DNA of 64,000 bases, taken from the NCBI GenBank assembly GCA_001510575.1, contig LNGK01000004.1, positions 1,790,537-1,854,536 on the forward strand, in the 5' to 3' direction. Position 1 is the first letter of the stretch, and every line of letters starts with the position of its first letter. Under the pieces are notes generated by a model. It made no database searches. It was not told the origin of the DNA and was given only the letters and a program-made list of their open reading frames with translations. The stretch is from Knoxdaviesia capensis. Taxonomy: Eukaryota; Ascomycota; Sordariomycetes; Microascales; Gondwanamycetaceae. This document shows, piece after piece, positions 1-9,703 of the stretch. A program made the translations under genes and the position numbers.

Positions 1-696
1 CTGACCTCGACCACTGTTGTTCCCACTACCGTTTCACCCACCTCGTCCACGGCGACGCCCCAGCCCACGCTTGTGCACCGCGCCGTGATCGCAGAGGACT
101 GGGCTCTAATCGGCTGCTGGAAGGAGGGCACCACCTCGCGTGCGCTCACCAGCAAGGGAACCGCCTCCGGCGACATGACGCTTGAGATGTGCGCGGAGTT
201 CTGCGACGGCTACAAGTACTTCGGTACCGAGTACGGCGGCGAGTGCTACTGCGGCAACAGCCTGCACTCGAGCAGCGCCGAGGCCGACAGCCTGGACGAG
301 TGCAGCATGACGTGCAACGGCGACGCCTACCAGTACTGCGGCGCCGGCAACCGCCTCGAGCTGTACGAGACCGACAAGACGATCGAGCTGCCCTCGCAGC
401 CGGCCACCGTTGGCGACTTTACCTTCCTGGCCTGCCGCACCGAGCTGCCCGGTGGCCGTGCGCTCTCGGGCGCCGGCCACGCGGCCAGCGACATGACCAA
501 CGAGAAGTGCGCGACGCTGTGCGCGGGCTTTGCCTTCTTCGCTACCGAGTATGGCGCCGAGTGCTACTGCGGTAATGAACTTGCCGCCGAGTCGCTCGAG
601 GCTCCGGACTCGGACTGCTCGATGTTGTGTGGAGGTGCGCCGCTGGAGTTCTGCGGAGCTGGAAACAGATTGTCGGTGTACACGGCGAGCATGTAA
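1..696 (+). CDS. WSC-domain protein, C-terminal part (5' end outside window)
   Basis: The frame is open from base 1 and ends at TAA 694-696, so the N-terminus lies to the left of the window. The visible 231 residues begin with a Thr/Ser/Pro-rich linker (about residues 1-24) and then two tandem WSC domains (about 33-118 and 138-225). Each has the regular cysteine pattern and the hallmark EYGGECYCGN or EYGAECYCGN motif, and each ends in the CGAGNRL motif. WSC domains are extracellular carbohydrate-binding modules found in yeast stress sensors and in secreted fungal proteins such as glyoxal-oxidase-like enzymes. No transmembrane helix or GPI signal follows the second domain, so a secreted or wall-associated protein with C-terminal WSC modules is more likely than a Wsc-type sensor. 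What lies upstream (catalytic domain or more WSC repeats) cannot be seen. Confidence 0.9.
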   Translation: MTSTTVVPTTVSPTSSTATPQPTLVHRAVIAEDWALIGCWKEGTTSRALTSKGTASGDMTLEMCAEFCDGYKYFGTEYGGECYCGNSLHSSSAEADSLDECSMTCNGDAYQYCGAGNRLELYETDKTIELPSQPATVGDFTFLACRTELPGGRALSGAGHAASDMTNEKCATLCAGFAFFATEYGAECYCGNELAAESLEAPDSDCSMLCGGAPLEFCGAGNRLSVYTASM

Positions 697-1434
697 GGGG
701 CTGTTGTGTTAGGGGAGAGTGTTCTTTTCCATGAATCTTCTCTTATACATGCCATTCGTTCTCTTTTTTTGTTTGTTGATAGAGATTGTTTCATGTTGTT
801 TATTTTTTTTTTACATTCATTTCATATCATATCTTCATTCATTTTTATTTCATGTCTGTCTACATAATTCTTCTAAGTTTCTTTCTCTTCCTGTTTATGA
901 TGGTGTGGGGGTTGGCAACTGTTCATAGGTAGGTAGCCCTGGTTGAAGGAGTGTTGTTCGGGTTGCAGAGGAGGGTGATTAGCGAGGGCCTTTGTGGGTT
1001 CTTCACGGACATTTCCAATACCACGTCCATATATGGACAACCTTTTTTTCTTTTCTCAATATCTGCTTCAAGATGAACGCGGATACATGTGTGTATAATC
1101 TGTGATATGGCATCTGATACTCGGAAAACTGCTAGCAACTGGCTAGAGAGTATGCGCTAAGTTATATGCAAAGAGGGGAGTATATGCTAGCTGGAAATAT
1201 GGCGAAGTTGATACAAAATTTGAACAAGGAACAAAAAGATAACAGAACTCTGTGCTGGGAATGAATGCACTGGTGTACTTGCGGAAAAGCAAAGCAAGCA
1301 AGACAAGCTATGAAGTCGGAAACACTGGGCCTAGAACAGTCTTATCTTCCTCCTTTTGGTGATCCGCTTCCATGAGGGGTTACATGTAGATAGACAGACA
1401 ACGCACTCAGAGACGCATGGTCCCTCGACAGTTA
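697..1434. other. Intergenic, between convergent genes
   Basis: This is the 3' flank of the WSC gene (+) and of the kynurenine monooxygenase gene (-). It is T-rich after 720, as expected for a fungal 3' UTR. I see no further gene in it. Confidence 0.6.
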
Positions 1435-3206
1435 TCATAAGCCGACACAAGCGCGCAGCCAGGCAACTCCTGACACAAGCGGGCGGCGCCAGCGCGGCGA
1501 CAGAATCATGGCAGCAATGCCGAAGACCAGCGGCGTGGTGACAACAGCAGCCACAGCAGCCGACGCGGCGTACAGAACACGCAGCTGCGCGTTGGTCTTC
1601 TCCTGCACAACCGAGTAGCGGTCGTTGCCGAAGCTGATGCGCATGTACTTGGTCTGCCAGCCCAGCGACGGCAGCCTGACCGCCACCGTCTCCTCGAGGA
1701 ACTTGCGCAGCCGGTAGCCGCGCGACAGCACCGAGGCGCGCATCTCGACGTAGTTCTGCAGGGCGAGGTCGTTGATCGTGTGCGCGTCCGGCACGCGCAC
1801 CTCGGAGAACTCGGCCAGCGCAGCCGCGCGCACCGCGGCGGTGTCGGCAGGGGCCGCACTTGCCTCCGGCGCCGCGTCGGGCCGGTTGTCGGCGGCCGCG
1901 TCGCGGTGCTTGTCGAGCACGGCGAACAGCACCCGCACGTCCTCCATGCCGGCGTTCAGGCCCTGGCCGTAGAACGGCACCATGGCGTGGGCGGCGTCGC
2001 CCAGCACCACGGCCGACGAGCCGTAGTGGAACGGGGCGCACTTGATGCTGATCAGCGGCAGCACGGGGTTGGCCTGCAGCGAGGCCACCAGGCGCGCGGG
2101 CGGGATCAGATCCGTCACCCCGGGGAAGTGGGCGTCGAAGAAGGCCGGCAGCGAGGCCGGGGCGGCCTGCAGGGCGGCGAACTGCGCGCTGGGCAGGAAC
2201 AGCGTGCACACGAAGGCGCCGTCGGCGCTGGGGATGGCGATGAACATGAAGTCGCGGCCGGGCCAGATGTGCAGGTGGTTGGGCGACAGCGCGAACGGCG
2301 CGTGCGGGTGGGCCGGCCCTGCGGGCGTGTCCGCCGGCAGCGCGTCGATGGCAAACTCGCACCACAGCGTGTCGATGTAGTCCTGGCTGTAGTTCATGCG
2401 CGCGAACTTCATCATGTGGTAGCGCACGGCCGAGTGCGCGCCGTCGGCGCCGATCATGAAGTCGAAGGCGATCTGGATCTCGCGCGGCCGCGAAGATGCG
2501 GGTGATGCGGGGCGGGCGGACGCCGGGGCCGACGGGTCGCGCACCTCGACCCACGCCTGGCCGCGCGTGAAGTCGGCGCCGGTCAGCTTGTGGTTGAAGA
2601 ACAGCTTGACGTTGGGCAGGCGCTCGAGCATGTCGAGCATTTGCTTGTTCAGGCCGGAGCGGTCGATGGCGTAGATGGTCTAGGGTTTGGTTAGCACTTC
2701 GGGTGGCTCATATATCCTGCACTGGAGAACAAAGAGAGAGAGACTTACACGGCCGTGGACGTCGTAGTCCTGGCCGACACCGTACAGGTTGCCGTCCGGC
2801 CGGCGACCGTGGATCATGCGGCCGCGCATCGGCACGGTGTTACCGAGAACAACATCCAGGAGCTCGGGGAATCCCGACTGGCGCATGGCGTTGATGCCAC
2901 GCTCGGAGATCGCCAGGTTGATCGACTTGGTGAAGTTGAGCGGCACAGTGGCGGGATCTCGAAGATCTGGCCGAAGGAAGGAGCGACCAAGGAGAGAACG
3001 GTTAGTACACTTTTCAGATCTACGGACTCGGCCGGGGCCGTGACACGTGGGACAAAGTTCCCGCGAGGGAAGGTGCGATGCTTACCGGGCCTCAGCTCGT
3101 ACACCTCGACACTGTAGCCGCGCTTTGCCGCGTACAGAGCGGCAAGAGAGCCGACCGGGCCGGCGCCGATGATGACGATCTTTCCGGGCGAGTTTTGGGA
3201 GGCCAT
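1435..3206 (-). CDS. bna4: Kynurenine 3-monooxygenase
   Basis: Three exons on the minus strand, 3206-3086, 2966-2749 and 2679-1435, are joined through GT-AG introns of 119 and 69 bp to give 527 residues. The enzyme is an FAD- and NADPH-dependent hydroxylase that converts kynurenine to 3-hydroxykynurenine in de novo NAD synthesis, anchored in the mitochondrial outer membrane. Visible motifs are the N-terminal dinucleotide-binding GAGPVG (residues 14-19), SINLAISERG typical of the KMO family, GADGAHSAVR (GD motif), and LGDAAHAMVPFYGQGLNAG, which closes the FAD site. A hydrophobic segment near the C-terminus fits the tail anchor. Two Ala/Pro-rich insertions (after EVRDPS, and after LDKHRD) make it slightly longer than usual family members. 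It is convergent with the WSC gene and divergent from MAP1. The start ATG lies next to a TA microsatellite. Confidence 0.93.
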
Positions 3207-3226
3207 CTTGTGGGGTGTGGTTTGAG

Positions 3227-3231
<5 letters not shown>

Positions 3232-3262
<31 letters not shown>
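3232..3262. repeat. (TA)n microsatellite in the KMO leader
   Basis: About 15 uninterrupted TA units lie 26 bp upstream of the kynurenine monooxygenase start codon, so within its 5' leader or core promoter. Confidence 0.95.
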
Positions 3263-3264
<2 letters not shown>

Positions 3265-4614
3265 AGAGTGTGAAAGAGGAGAGGAAGAAAAATTAGACGG
3301 TCGGTGACTCTCCTGATCAGGCAATCCCGCCAACTGCCGGGATCGGTTCGGCGGTGACTGGCTGGGATGGAGAGAGGTGAGGCGATGAAGACGAGAAGGA
3401 GAAACTGAGAAAAAAAGAATATGCGAAGAATGCGCAGGTTAGATTGGATTAGTATGGCATGACTGGGCGTGATTTGAAAGCCGATGACGGGGGGACGGCG
3501 AGCGGAGAGAGAAGGCGAGACGCAAGATCAAACGCCGTTCAGGGTTTGCGGATGGCGTCAGACGAGCAGATAAAACAGATCATGCATGTGAGAGATGGCC
3601 GATATAACGAGGCAAGGAGGGACTGGGACAACGATCAAGACTTTCCATGTTCCAGCCAGAAGCACGAGAAAGGAATCCTAAGAGAGGGAGAGAGATCTGG
3701 ACTGATAGAGAACAAAAAAAACCAAAAAAAACCCCCCCCCCGAAGACAGCCGGCGTCCGCACTAATTAAAAAAAACAACATAATCTTGGTGAGATTTTCC
3801 CTCTGGCGATCGTAAGATGCGGCACGGTCCAAGCCGCCGTGAAGAATGAGATACGTACAGGCAGGAGAACCGTTTCTTCATCAGCGTTGCACTTCGGGCA
3901 TCGACGAGGGGCGAATATCGGCCGAATACACGCTGTAACGCTGCAATGTAGCGCTGAGTTTGCTCAAACCGAGGGGCTGCTTTAGGGGGGCGGCTGCACT
4001 GAACCAACCGCCTGCTTACAGCGGAGATCTATCAGTGGGCTGATTAAGGCACTATGCCCTGTAAGGCGGCGTAAACTATCACTTGCTGGCTTGCTTACGA
4101 TCTCACTGTACTGACTCGCTTACAGCGGGATTGATCTGATATAATGAACTACAACCCTCTAAATCTGGCCCATTGATGACACCCTTTGCCACAGCCGTTG
4201 GAAATCAGTCACAACTGAATCTCCTGATACTGATGACTCGACTCAGTTCCTGGCAACGCCGGCCGTGACTAGATGCCACACCGGCCCCACTAAAACACAC
4301 TCCCGCTGACATAAGCCATTGCCGTTATCTTCTTGACCGCCTGATTACTCAGCCAAAGGCGGTGAGTCGATTAGGGCGTAGTGCCATGCACAAACTTTTC
4401 AGTTCTATTTTGGGGTCTATCCCCTCCATCTTCCTCCATTCGTCCACCCTCTCTGTGTTTGTGTCTGACATCTTCGTTCCTGATTCATCGCATCTTTCTG
4501 CTCGTCTCAAGTCTTCCTCTCTCGTTTCAAGCTTCATATTTGCTTTGCTTCGTCAAGATATCCTCTATCGTTCTCCTTCTCTCTCTGCTCCTCCCTCCAC
4601 CCCCTCCCTTAACC
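3263..4614. promoter_or_regulatory. Divergent intergenic region KMO / MAP1
   Basis: About 1.35 kb separates two divergently transcribed genes, so both promoters must lie here. It holds A-runs followed by a C-run at 3714-3740, and an 11-base direct repeat GCTTACAGCGG at 4014-4024 and 4118-4128. A pyrimidine-rich stretch (about 4400-4610) fits the MAP1 5' leader. No coding sequence is recognised. Confidence 0.6.
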
Positions 4615-5946
4615 ATGACTGCCACTACCAACACCCAGCGGAAATGCAAAGGCGTTGACTGCGAGAATGACGCCGGTACTCTGCAGTGCCCGACATGTTT
4701 GAAGCAGGACATCAAGGACAGCTTCTTTTGCTCGCAGGACTGCTTCAAGCGGAGCTGGGTAAGCTCCCACTTCTGGCCACCGTTTCTTCTCCGACCTTTG
4801 AGGAGGCCTGTCGCAACTAACATCTGATGCGTCTCCTGATGAACAGCCTCAACACAAACTCATGCATAAGTCTGCCGGCCCTGCTCTGTTCAACCCGTTC
4901 CCCAAGTTTGGATTCACCGGCCCGCTGCGCCCCGTCTACCCGCTCTCGCCCCACCGCCTGGTCCCCAAGACCATCACCCACCCCGAGTGGTCGGAGGACG
5001 GCGTGCCGAAGTACAACCGCTCTGTGCTGCGCCCCAACAAGATCGATATCCTCGACGCCGCCGGTATCGAGGCCATGCGCCTGGTGTGCCGGTTGTCGCG
5101 CGAAGTGCTGGACATTGCGGCGGCAGCGGCGAAACCCGGCGTGACCACCGACTACATTGACGAGCTGGTGCACAAGGCGTGCATCGAGCGCAACGTACGG
5201 TCTTCGCTTCGCAAACTCTGTGTTTTTCGGTGATGCATAAGAGCCGTATGATCTGACTTGTGTTTTTCTTTTCTTCTTTTTATCTGCTCGTTTAGGCCTA
5301 CCCCTCTCCTCTCAACTACAACCACTTCCCGAAATCCGTCTGCACGTCGCTGAACGAAGTCATCTGCCACGGCATTCCCGACCAGCGCGTGCTACAAGAC
5401 GGCGACATCCTCAACATCGATGTGTCTCTCTACCACGGCGGCTACCACGGCGACCTGAACGAGACATACTACATCGGCGACAAGGCCAAGGCCGACCCGG
5501 AGTCGGTGCGCGTGGTCGAGGCTGCGCGCGAGTGCCTGGACCTCGCCATTGCCGCCGTCAAGCCCGGCGTGCCGTTCCGCGAGTACGGCAACATCATCGA
5601 GAAGCACGCCAAGGAGCGCGACTGCTCGGTGATCCGCGCCTACTGCGGCCACGGCGTCGGCAAGCTGTTCCACGGGCCGCCCAACGTGCCGCACTATGCC
5701 AAGAACAAGACGGTCGGCGAGGCCAAGCCCGGCATGACTTTCACCATCGAGCCCATGGTCGCCATTGGCAAGTACCGCGATGTCACCTGGCCCGATAACT
5801 GGACGAGCACCACCGTGGACGGCAAGCGCACTGCCCAGTTCGAGCACACGCTGCTAGTCACCGAGGACGGCGTCGAGGTCCTGACTGCTCGCCTGCCTAC
5901 GTCGCCCGGTGGGCCTGTGCCGATGCCGGTTGCGCCCCTGGCATGA
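4615..5946 (+). CDS. MAP1: Methionine aminopeptidase 1
   Basis: Exons 4615-4758, 4847-5194 and 5296-5946 give 380 residues, close to the 387 of yeast Map1. The enzyme removes the initiator methionine from nascent cytosolic proteins on the ribosome. The N-terminus holds the MYND-like zinc finger of eukaryotic type 1 enzymes (Cys 11, 16, 25, 28, 39, 43 and His 51, 55), which mediates ribosome association. The catalytic pita-bread domain carries the five metal ligands Asp206, Asp217, His283 (YCGHGVG), Glu316 (TIEPM) and Glu347 (QFEHT), plus His290. Both introns have GT-AG ends and keep the frame. The ATG at 4615 follows a CT-rich leader and sits directly before the zinc finger. The C-terminus extends by a short Pro-rich tail and ends at TGA. 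Confidence 0.97.
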
Positions 5947-6332
5947 AGACCGTGACCGCGTGTCTTCCCCCACCTTCTCTTTCTCCTCTCCTTGAATTCG
6001 GGCCTGGTTCATCTAGGGTAGTGACGTAGGGGTAGTTTGTAGAAGCGAGGGCCAAACAACCCTATCTACAGAGCGAAGCGAAATGCGGGTAGCGGAAGCA
6101 TGTTCTCGGTTGTTTTATATATTCTTCATCTGTGGTTCGGCCGGGGTAGTGAACTATATCATACAAGATACAAGCGAGGAAGCGTTAATTGTTATATCAA
6201 ACCATTGTTTTCGTCATTTTATTTGGAATATATTTTCATGCAGACTCGGGGTGGCGTTTTGGGCTGGCCTCGCGCAGAGAGAGTGAAAAAAGGAAAGGCA
6301 CGGTCCATAGATTGAGAGACACTGACAGTTAC
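5947..6332. other. 3' flank of MAP1
   Basis: AT-rich sequence typical of a fungal 3' UTR and downstream region. No gene is seen on the plus strand. A WSC-like relic begins at the right edge on the minus strand. Confidence 0.55.
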
Positions 6333-6780
6333 ACCACAGAAACACTCTTGCCCGAACTCAACTCCGCCATGGGAGTAGGCGCGGCCGGAGCAGCGGGCCC
6401 AGCCCCCGGGAACGGTCAGGGCGGCGGGCCCGCCAACACTGTCCGTTCCGTCACCGAGGCTGGCGAGAATGCGCGACGCTGCATGGCACCCACGTTGCTT
6501 GGAACGCGTCGAAACGGTTGGGCTGTCCGCATGTCAAGAGCACTCACGGCTGACCTCAATTCCAGAAAATTGCCAGCCCATGTCCCACCGCGGTTGCTGA
6601 CACTTTGAGATGTCGGGGACTGATATCTATACCGAGTGTGTGTGTGTGTGTGTGCCGAAGCCATTGCCGGAGCCCTGGGAGTCGGGTGTTGGGGCGGGCG
6701 AGGTGGACGCCACGGTTGCCGTTGACGTCGCCGTTGACGTTGCCGTCTCCGCCTCCGTCTCCGTGCTCGACGTCGTGGAG
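6333..6780 (-). pseudogene. Decayed WSC-domain gene fragment
   Basis: Read on the minus strand, 6777-6665 encodes a Thr/Ser/Ala/Glu-rich linker in one frame, as in linkers between WSC domains. A (CA)n microsatellite then breaks the frame. Downstream, one continuous frame contains SGIEVSREC (6566-6540), an in-frame TGA (6536-6534), GGPAALTV (6434-6411) and VEFGQECFCG (6362-6333). These match three recurrent WSC elements: the central Gly-x-Glu-Tyr/Phe-x-x-Glu-Cys motif, the terminal CGGPxxL motif, and the central motif of a second domain. Most of the cysteines that form the WSC fold are missing, and the spacing between the last two elements is too short for an intact domain. I therefore read it as a pseudogene or partial duplicate related to the type of gene at 1-696. 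The motif matches are seen directly; the decay is inferred. Confidence 0.5.
6636..6654. repeat. (TG)n / (CA)n microsatellite
   Basis: A short GT dinucleotide run inside the WSC-like relic. It shifts the reading frame between the Thr-rich linker and the WSC-like part. Confidence 0.95.
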
Positions 6781-6837
6781 GAAGACTTTGACTATGTAGT
6801 TCTCCCGGGACCGTCTCATAGACAACACATCACGCGA

Positions 6838-6864
6838 TTAGCTACACCATATTAATGTAGCTAA
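6838..6864. repeat. 9-bp perfect inverted repeat
   Basis: TTAGCTACA (6838-6846) and TGTAGCTAA (6856-6864) are perfect reverse complements separated by 9 bp. A second nested pair follows: AAAAGGG with CCCTTTT, enclosing ATCG and CGAT. It could be a hairpin, a protein-binding palindrome or the end of a short degenerate element. Confidence 0.75.
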
Positions 6865-7595
6865 AAGGTCTAAAAGGGGGCTCCTATCGATTACACGATA
6901 AGAGATAAGGAACCCTTTTCTAGCGCTGGCCTTCTCCTTTCAAGGCAAAAGTGTGGCTTATGCGTGAACGCCACATTTGATCTCTTCCTCCTAAAAACTG
7001 AAAATCCCCACACCCTTACCATCACACAAAAATAATGGTCGAGTTCACCTCACCACCTTTTTCTCAAGAATTTCTTTCGTTTTCCAGCCTCCTCGACTGG
7101 TACCCTCTTTTTTTTTCTTATTCGTTTACTGTGGTCTGCTGTCCCTTCTTCGGCATTTCCTCTCTTTCGCTTCCCCCTTCCACTGAGAAACGTCATCTGG
7201 AGAGCAGCCTAACCCTTTTCTCCTGTGGTGCTTTCTCCTCTCCTAGCTTAAAGCCAATCTGCTCTGGCATTCCTCAGTGTTGCGTATATTTCCGCCCCTC
7301 TCTCTCCGAGTGTGTACTGTTCTGAGCTTCCTTCTCAAGGCCTGTGCGGGAATCCCAGCTTAGAACCGGCGTCATACTTTAACCTCTCAGGTGGTTGTCG
7401 CATACGAAGAAGGAAAAAAAAACCCTCCAGCCCACCCTTTTTTCAATCTTCTTTTCTTCTTCCTCCACACCCCCCTTTCGGCCATCTCACGATCTCGAAT
7501 CTTTCCTTTTATTTCCCTTCTCCGTCGTCTCCTCCATCAATTAATTTTTACGCGCATCCGTCGCCCCGTTTCCCCCCTCTCAAATACCGCCCAAG
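6865..7595 (+). promoter_or_regulatory. Promoter and pyrimidine-rich leader of ERV14
   Basis: From about 7000 the plus strand is strongly C/T-rich, like the 5' leaders of highly expressed fungal genes. It contains an upstream open frame (ATG 7035, 96 codons, ending before the ERV14 ATG) with no recognisable protein character. Whether this ATG is in the transcript cannot be told from sequence. Confidence 0.5.
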
Positions 7596-8388
7596 ATGAT
7601 GTCCGGCGAGGCATGGCTGTACCTCCTTTCGGTACTGATAAATGCCGTCAACTTGTTCCTGCAGGTGTTCTTCACCATCATGTACAGCGATTTGGAGTGG
7701 TATGTTTCGTCTCCAGTGTTATCACCATCAGTATCCGTCCCGCAAACCCCGGGCCTGCGACCGATGCTGTCTTTGCCTAGCCCTACGTGGAAATGCCCCG
7801 TACTGACGCCGCTGGCTCTCTTATCTCTAGCGACTACATCAACCCCATCGAGCTATGCAACCGTCTGAACACCTACATTGTCCCCGAGGCCGCTGTGCAC
7901 GGTTTCCTGACCTTCCTGTTCCTGATCAACGGATACTGGCTGCCTCTGCTGCTCAACCTGCCGCTCGCCGCCTGGAACGCAAAGAAGTAAGCGACTTTTA
8001 AGTCTCGCCGTGGTGGGGAGATCTGTGGCGTTCGCCCGTGTGTTCACATGCTGACCTTTGCTTTCTTTTTTTCTCTGTGCAGGATCTTCGAGAACACTCA
8101 TCTTCTAGATGCCACTGAGATCTTCCGCAAGTTGAACGTCCACAAGAAGGTATTATCGTCTGCCCTTGCTTTGCTGTCCCATGTCTGCCATGTGTCCTCT
8201 TTCTCTCTCCCATGTCTCTCATTCCTGGCTCTTCCCTCCCCATCCCCCATCTAGCCCCTGCTAACCGCCTTCGTGTTCTGCTTCCCATCGTACAGGAATC
8301 TTTCATCAAGCTTGCCTTCCACCTGGTGCTGTTCTTCTTCTACCTGTACAGCATGATCGTTGCCCTGATCAAGGACGAGGCCAGCTAA
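7596..8388 (+). CDS. ERV14: ERV14/cornichon family ER cargo receptor
   Basis: Four exons, 7596-7699, 7831-7986, 8083-8149 and 8296-8388, encode 139 residues; the yeast protein has 138. It is a COPII cargo receptor that carries transmembrane proteins from ER to Golgi. The sequence follows the family throughout: LLSVLINAVNLFLQVFFTI in the first membrane segment, DYINPIELCNRLN after intron 1, LLDATEIFRKLNVHKKESF, and a last membrane segment ending in FYLYSMIVALI. Three membrane helices are predicted. All introns are GT-AG and in phase. Intron 1 splits the codon after LE and replaces the alanine of yeast by cysteine. The ATG at 7596 is followed by a Met-Ser-Gly start close to the family N-terminus. 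Confidence 0.97.
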
Positions 8389-9703
8389 ATCAGTGCGAGC
8401 TCTACCCTTCCACTCCGAGTTTCCCTTCTATTCGACTCCTCGACTCAATCTTCGCATCTCACTCCTCCATACGCTGTTCCGATACCTCACAGCTTGTCGC
8501 TCCTCCGTATCCTTGTCCAGATTTAGCTTTCATTTGTCGTTTATAATCTGTTTGGATCTCTATTTGTCTTTGTCCTCCACCTTGTCATGGGATACCAGAC
8601 GGCGGGCGTGTCCAATAGCGAAAGACGGAACCGACAAAACCTGACTTTCCGTCTCCGAACCCGGAGCATGTCGTCCGCCGGCACCTGCCACCATAGCCAT
8701 GTCCTATCAACGACTTCACTCCAAGGGGTGTCTCTCTTTTTTGGTGTTCTTTTCTTTGCTTTGATCTTCGGCTCGCGCTGCTGGAACCATGAATAATGCT
8801 TTCTCTTTTCTTTTTTCTGACGACTCTCTCTCTACGTGTCTTTGAAATGTCCGGGTTCTATCTTTATATGTGTTTGCTGTGGTTCATGAGCTCTCTTTCT
8901 TCTTTTTCTTGCTTCGCGGTGTGCGTGCGTGTAGTTCTGGGCTTCTCTTTCGTGCGTCTTGCCTCTCTCCCGCTCCGTTTCTTTGCTGCGTTTTCGGTGT
9001 GGTGGTCTTCATGCAATGGTCTTGATATCTTTTGTGTATTTTCTGGTTGTTTTTTGCGTTTTCGGTTCAACTCTCAACTTCATCACGATATCATCTACAT
9101 ATAATGTTACATGCGGCCTAGCAACGGTGGATCTGGGTGGGTACGGGAGAGGATTGGCTTTGCTTGAATCGTATATTTTCTCTTATTATCACCCTTTTCC
9201 TTCCCCGGATATGTGATGCCTCTGTGATGTTGCGTTTGTATCGGGCTGAATGGTAGTGACGGATGTCGAGATTATCTCATCTCCACATCTCGAGCTGCAC
9301 TGTTCCGGCCCAGTTCTGGCAGCTCTGAGCGTAGCCGCAAAATCAAAGGCCAAACACCATACGCGAAAGCTGATATGTTCTCAATTACATTAATCTTTGA
9401 TTTCGCCGGATTCCTGAAACTGGGCTGTAGATCGTGGAGTCGCGTCCTGTATTGACGCCATATAGAAAGCATGTGAACAGGTGTTAGGGTTACGCGCGCT
9501 TAATAAGCGCTGTTATAGGGTCTCACGTCAAGCTTTATCGGCTTAGAACTTTTTCTTTTTCGGGCGTTTGTCTTTTTCCCGACATCTTCAAGCCCAACGA
9601 CTCAACGAATTCCACCGTGAATTTCTTCCAAATATCGAATCCGTCTGACCTCGGCGATACTCCCCTGACTCCGATTTTCACAACTTTCAACAATACACAC
9701 ACG
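8389..9703. other. Intergenic, ERV14 3' flank and PRP17 promoter
   Basis: T-rich 3' UTR-like sequence runs to about 9200, followed by the upstream region of PRP17. A telomere-repeat-like GTTAGGGTT lies at 9482-9490, about 215 bp before the PRP17 ATG. No further gene is recognised. Confidence 0.55.

Noticed and set aside
1780..2505. 241-codon plus-strand open frame
   Set aside because: Antisense shadow of the GC-rich kynurenine monooxygenase exon, rich in Val/Gly/Arg.
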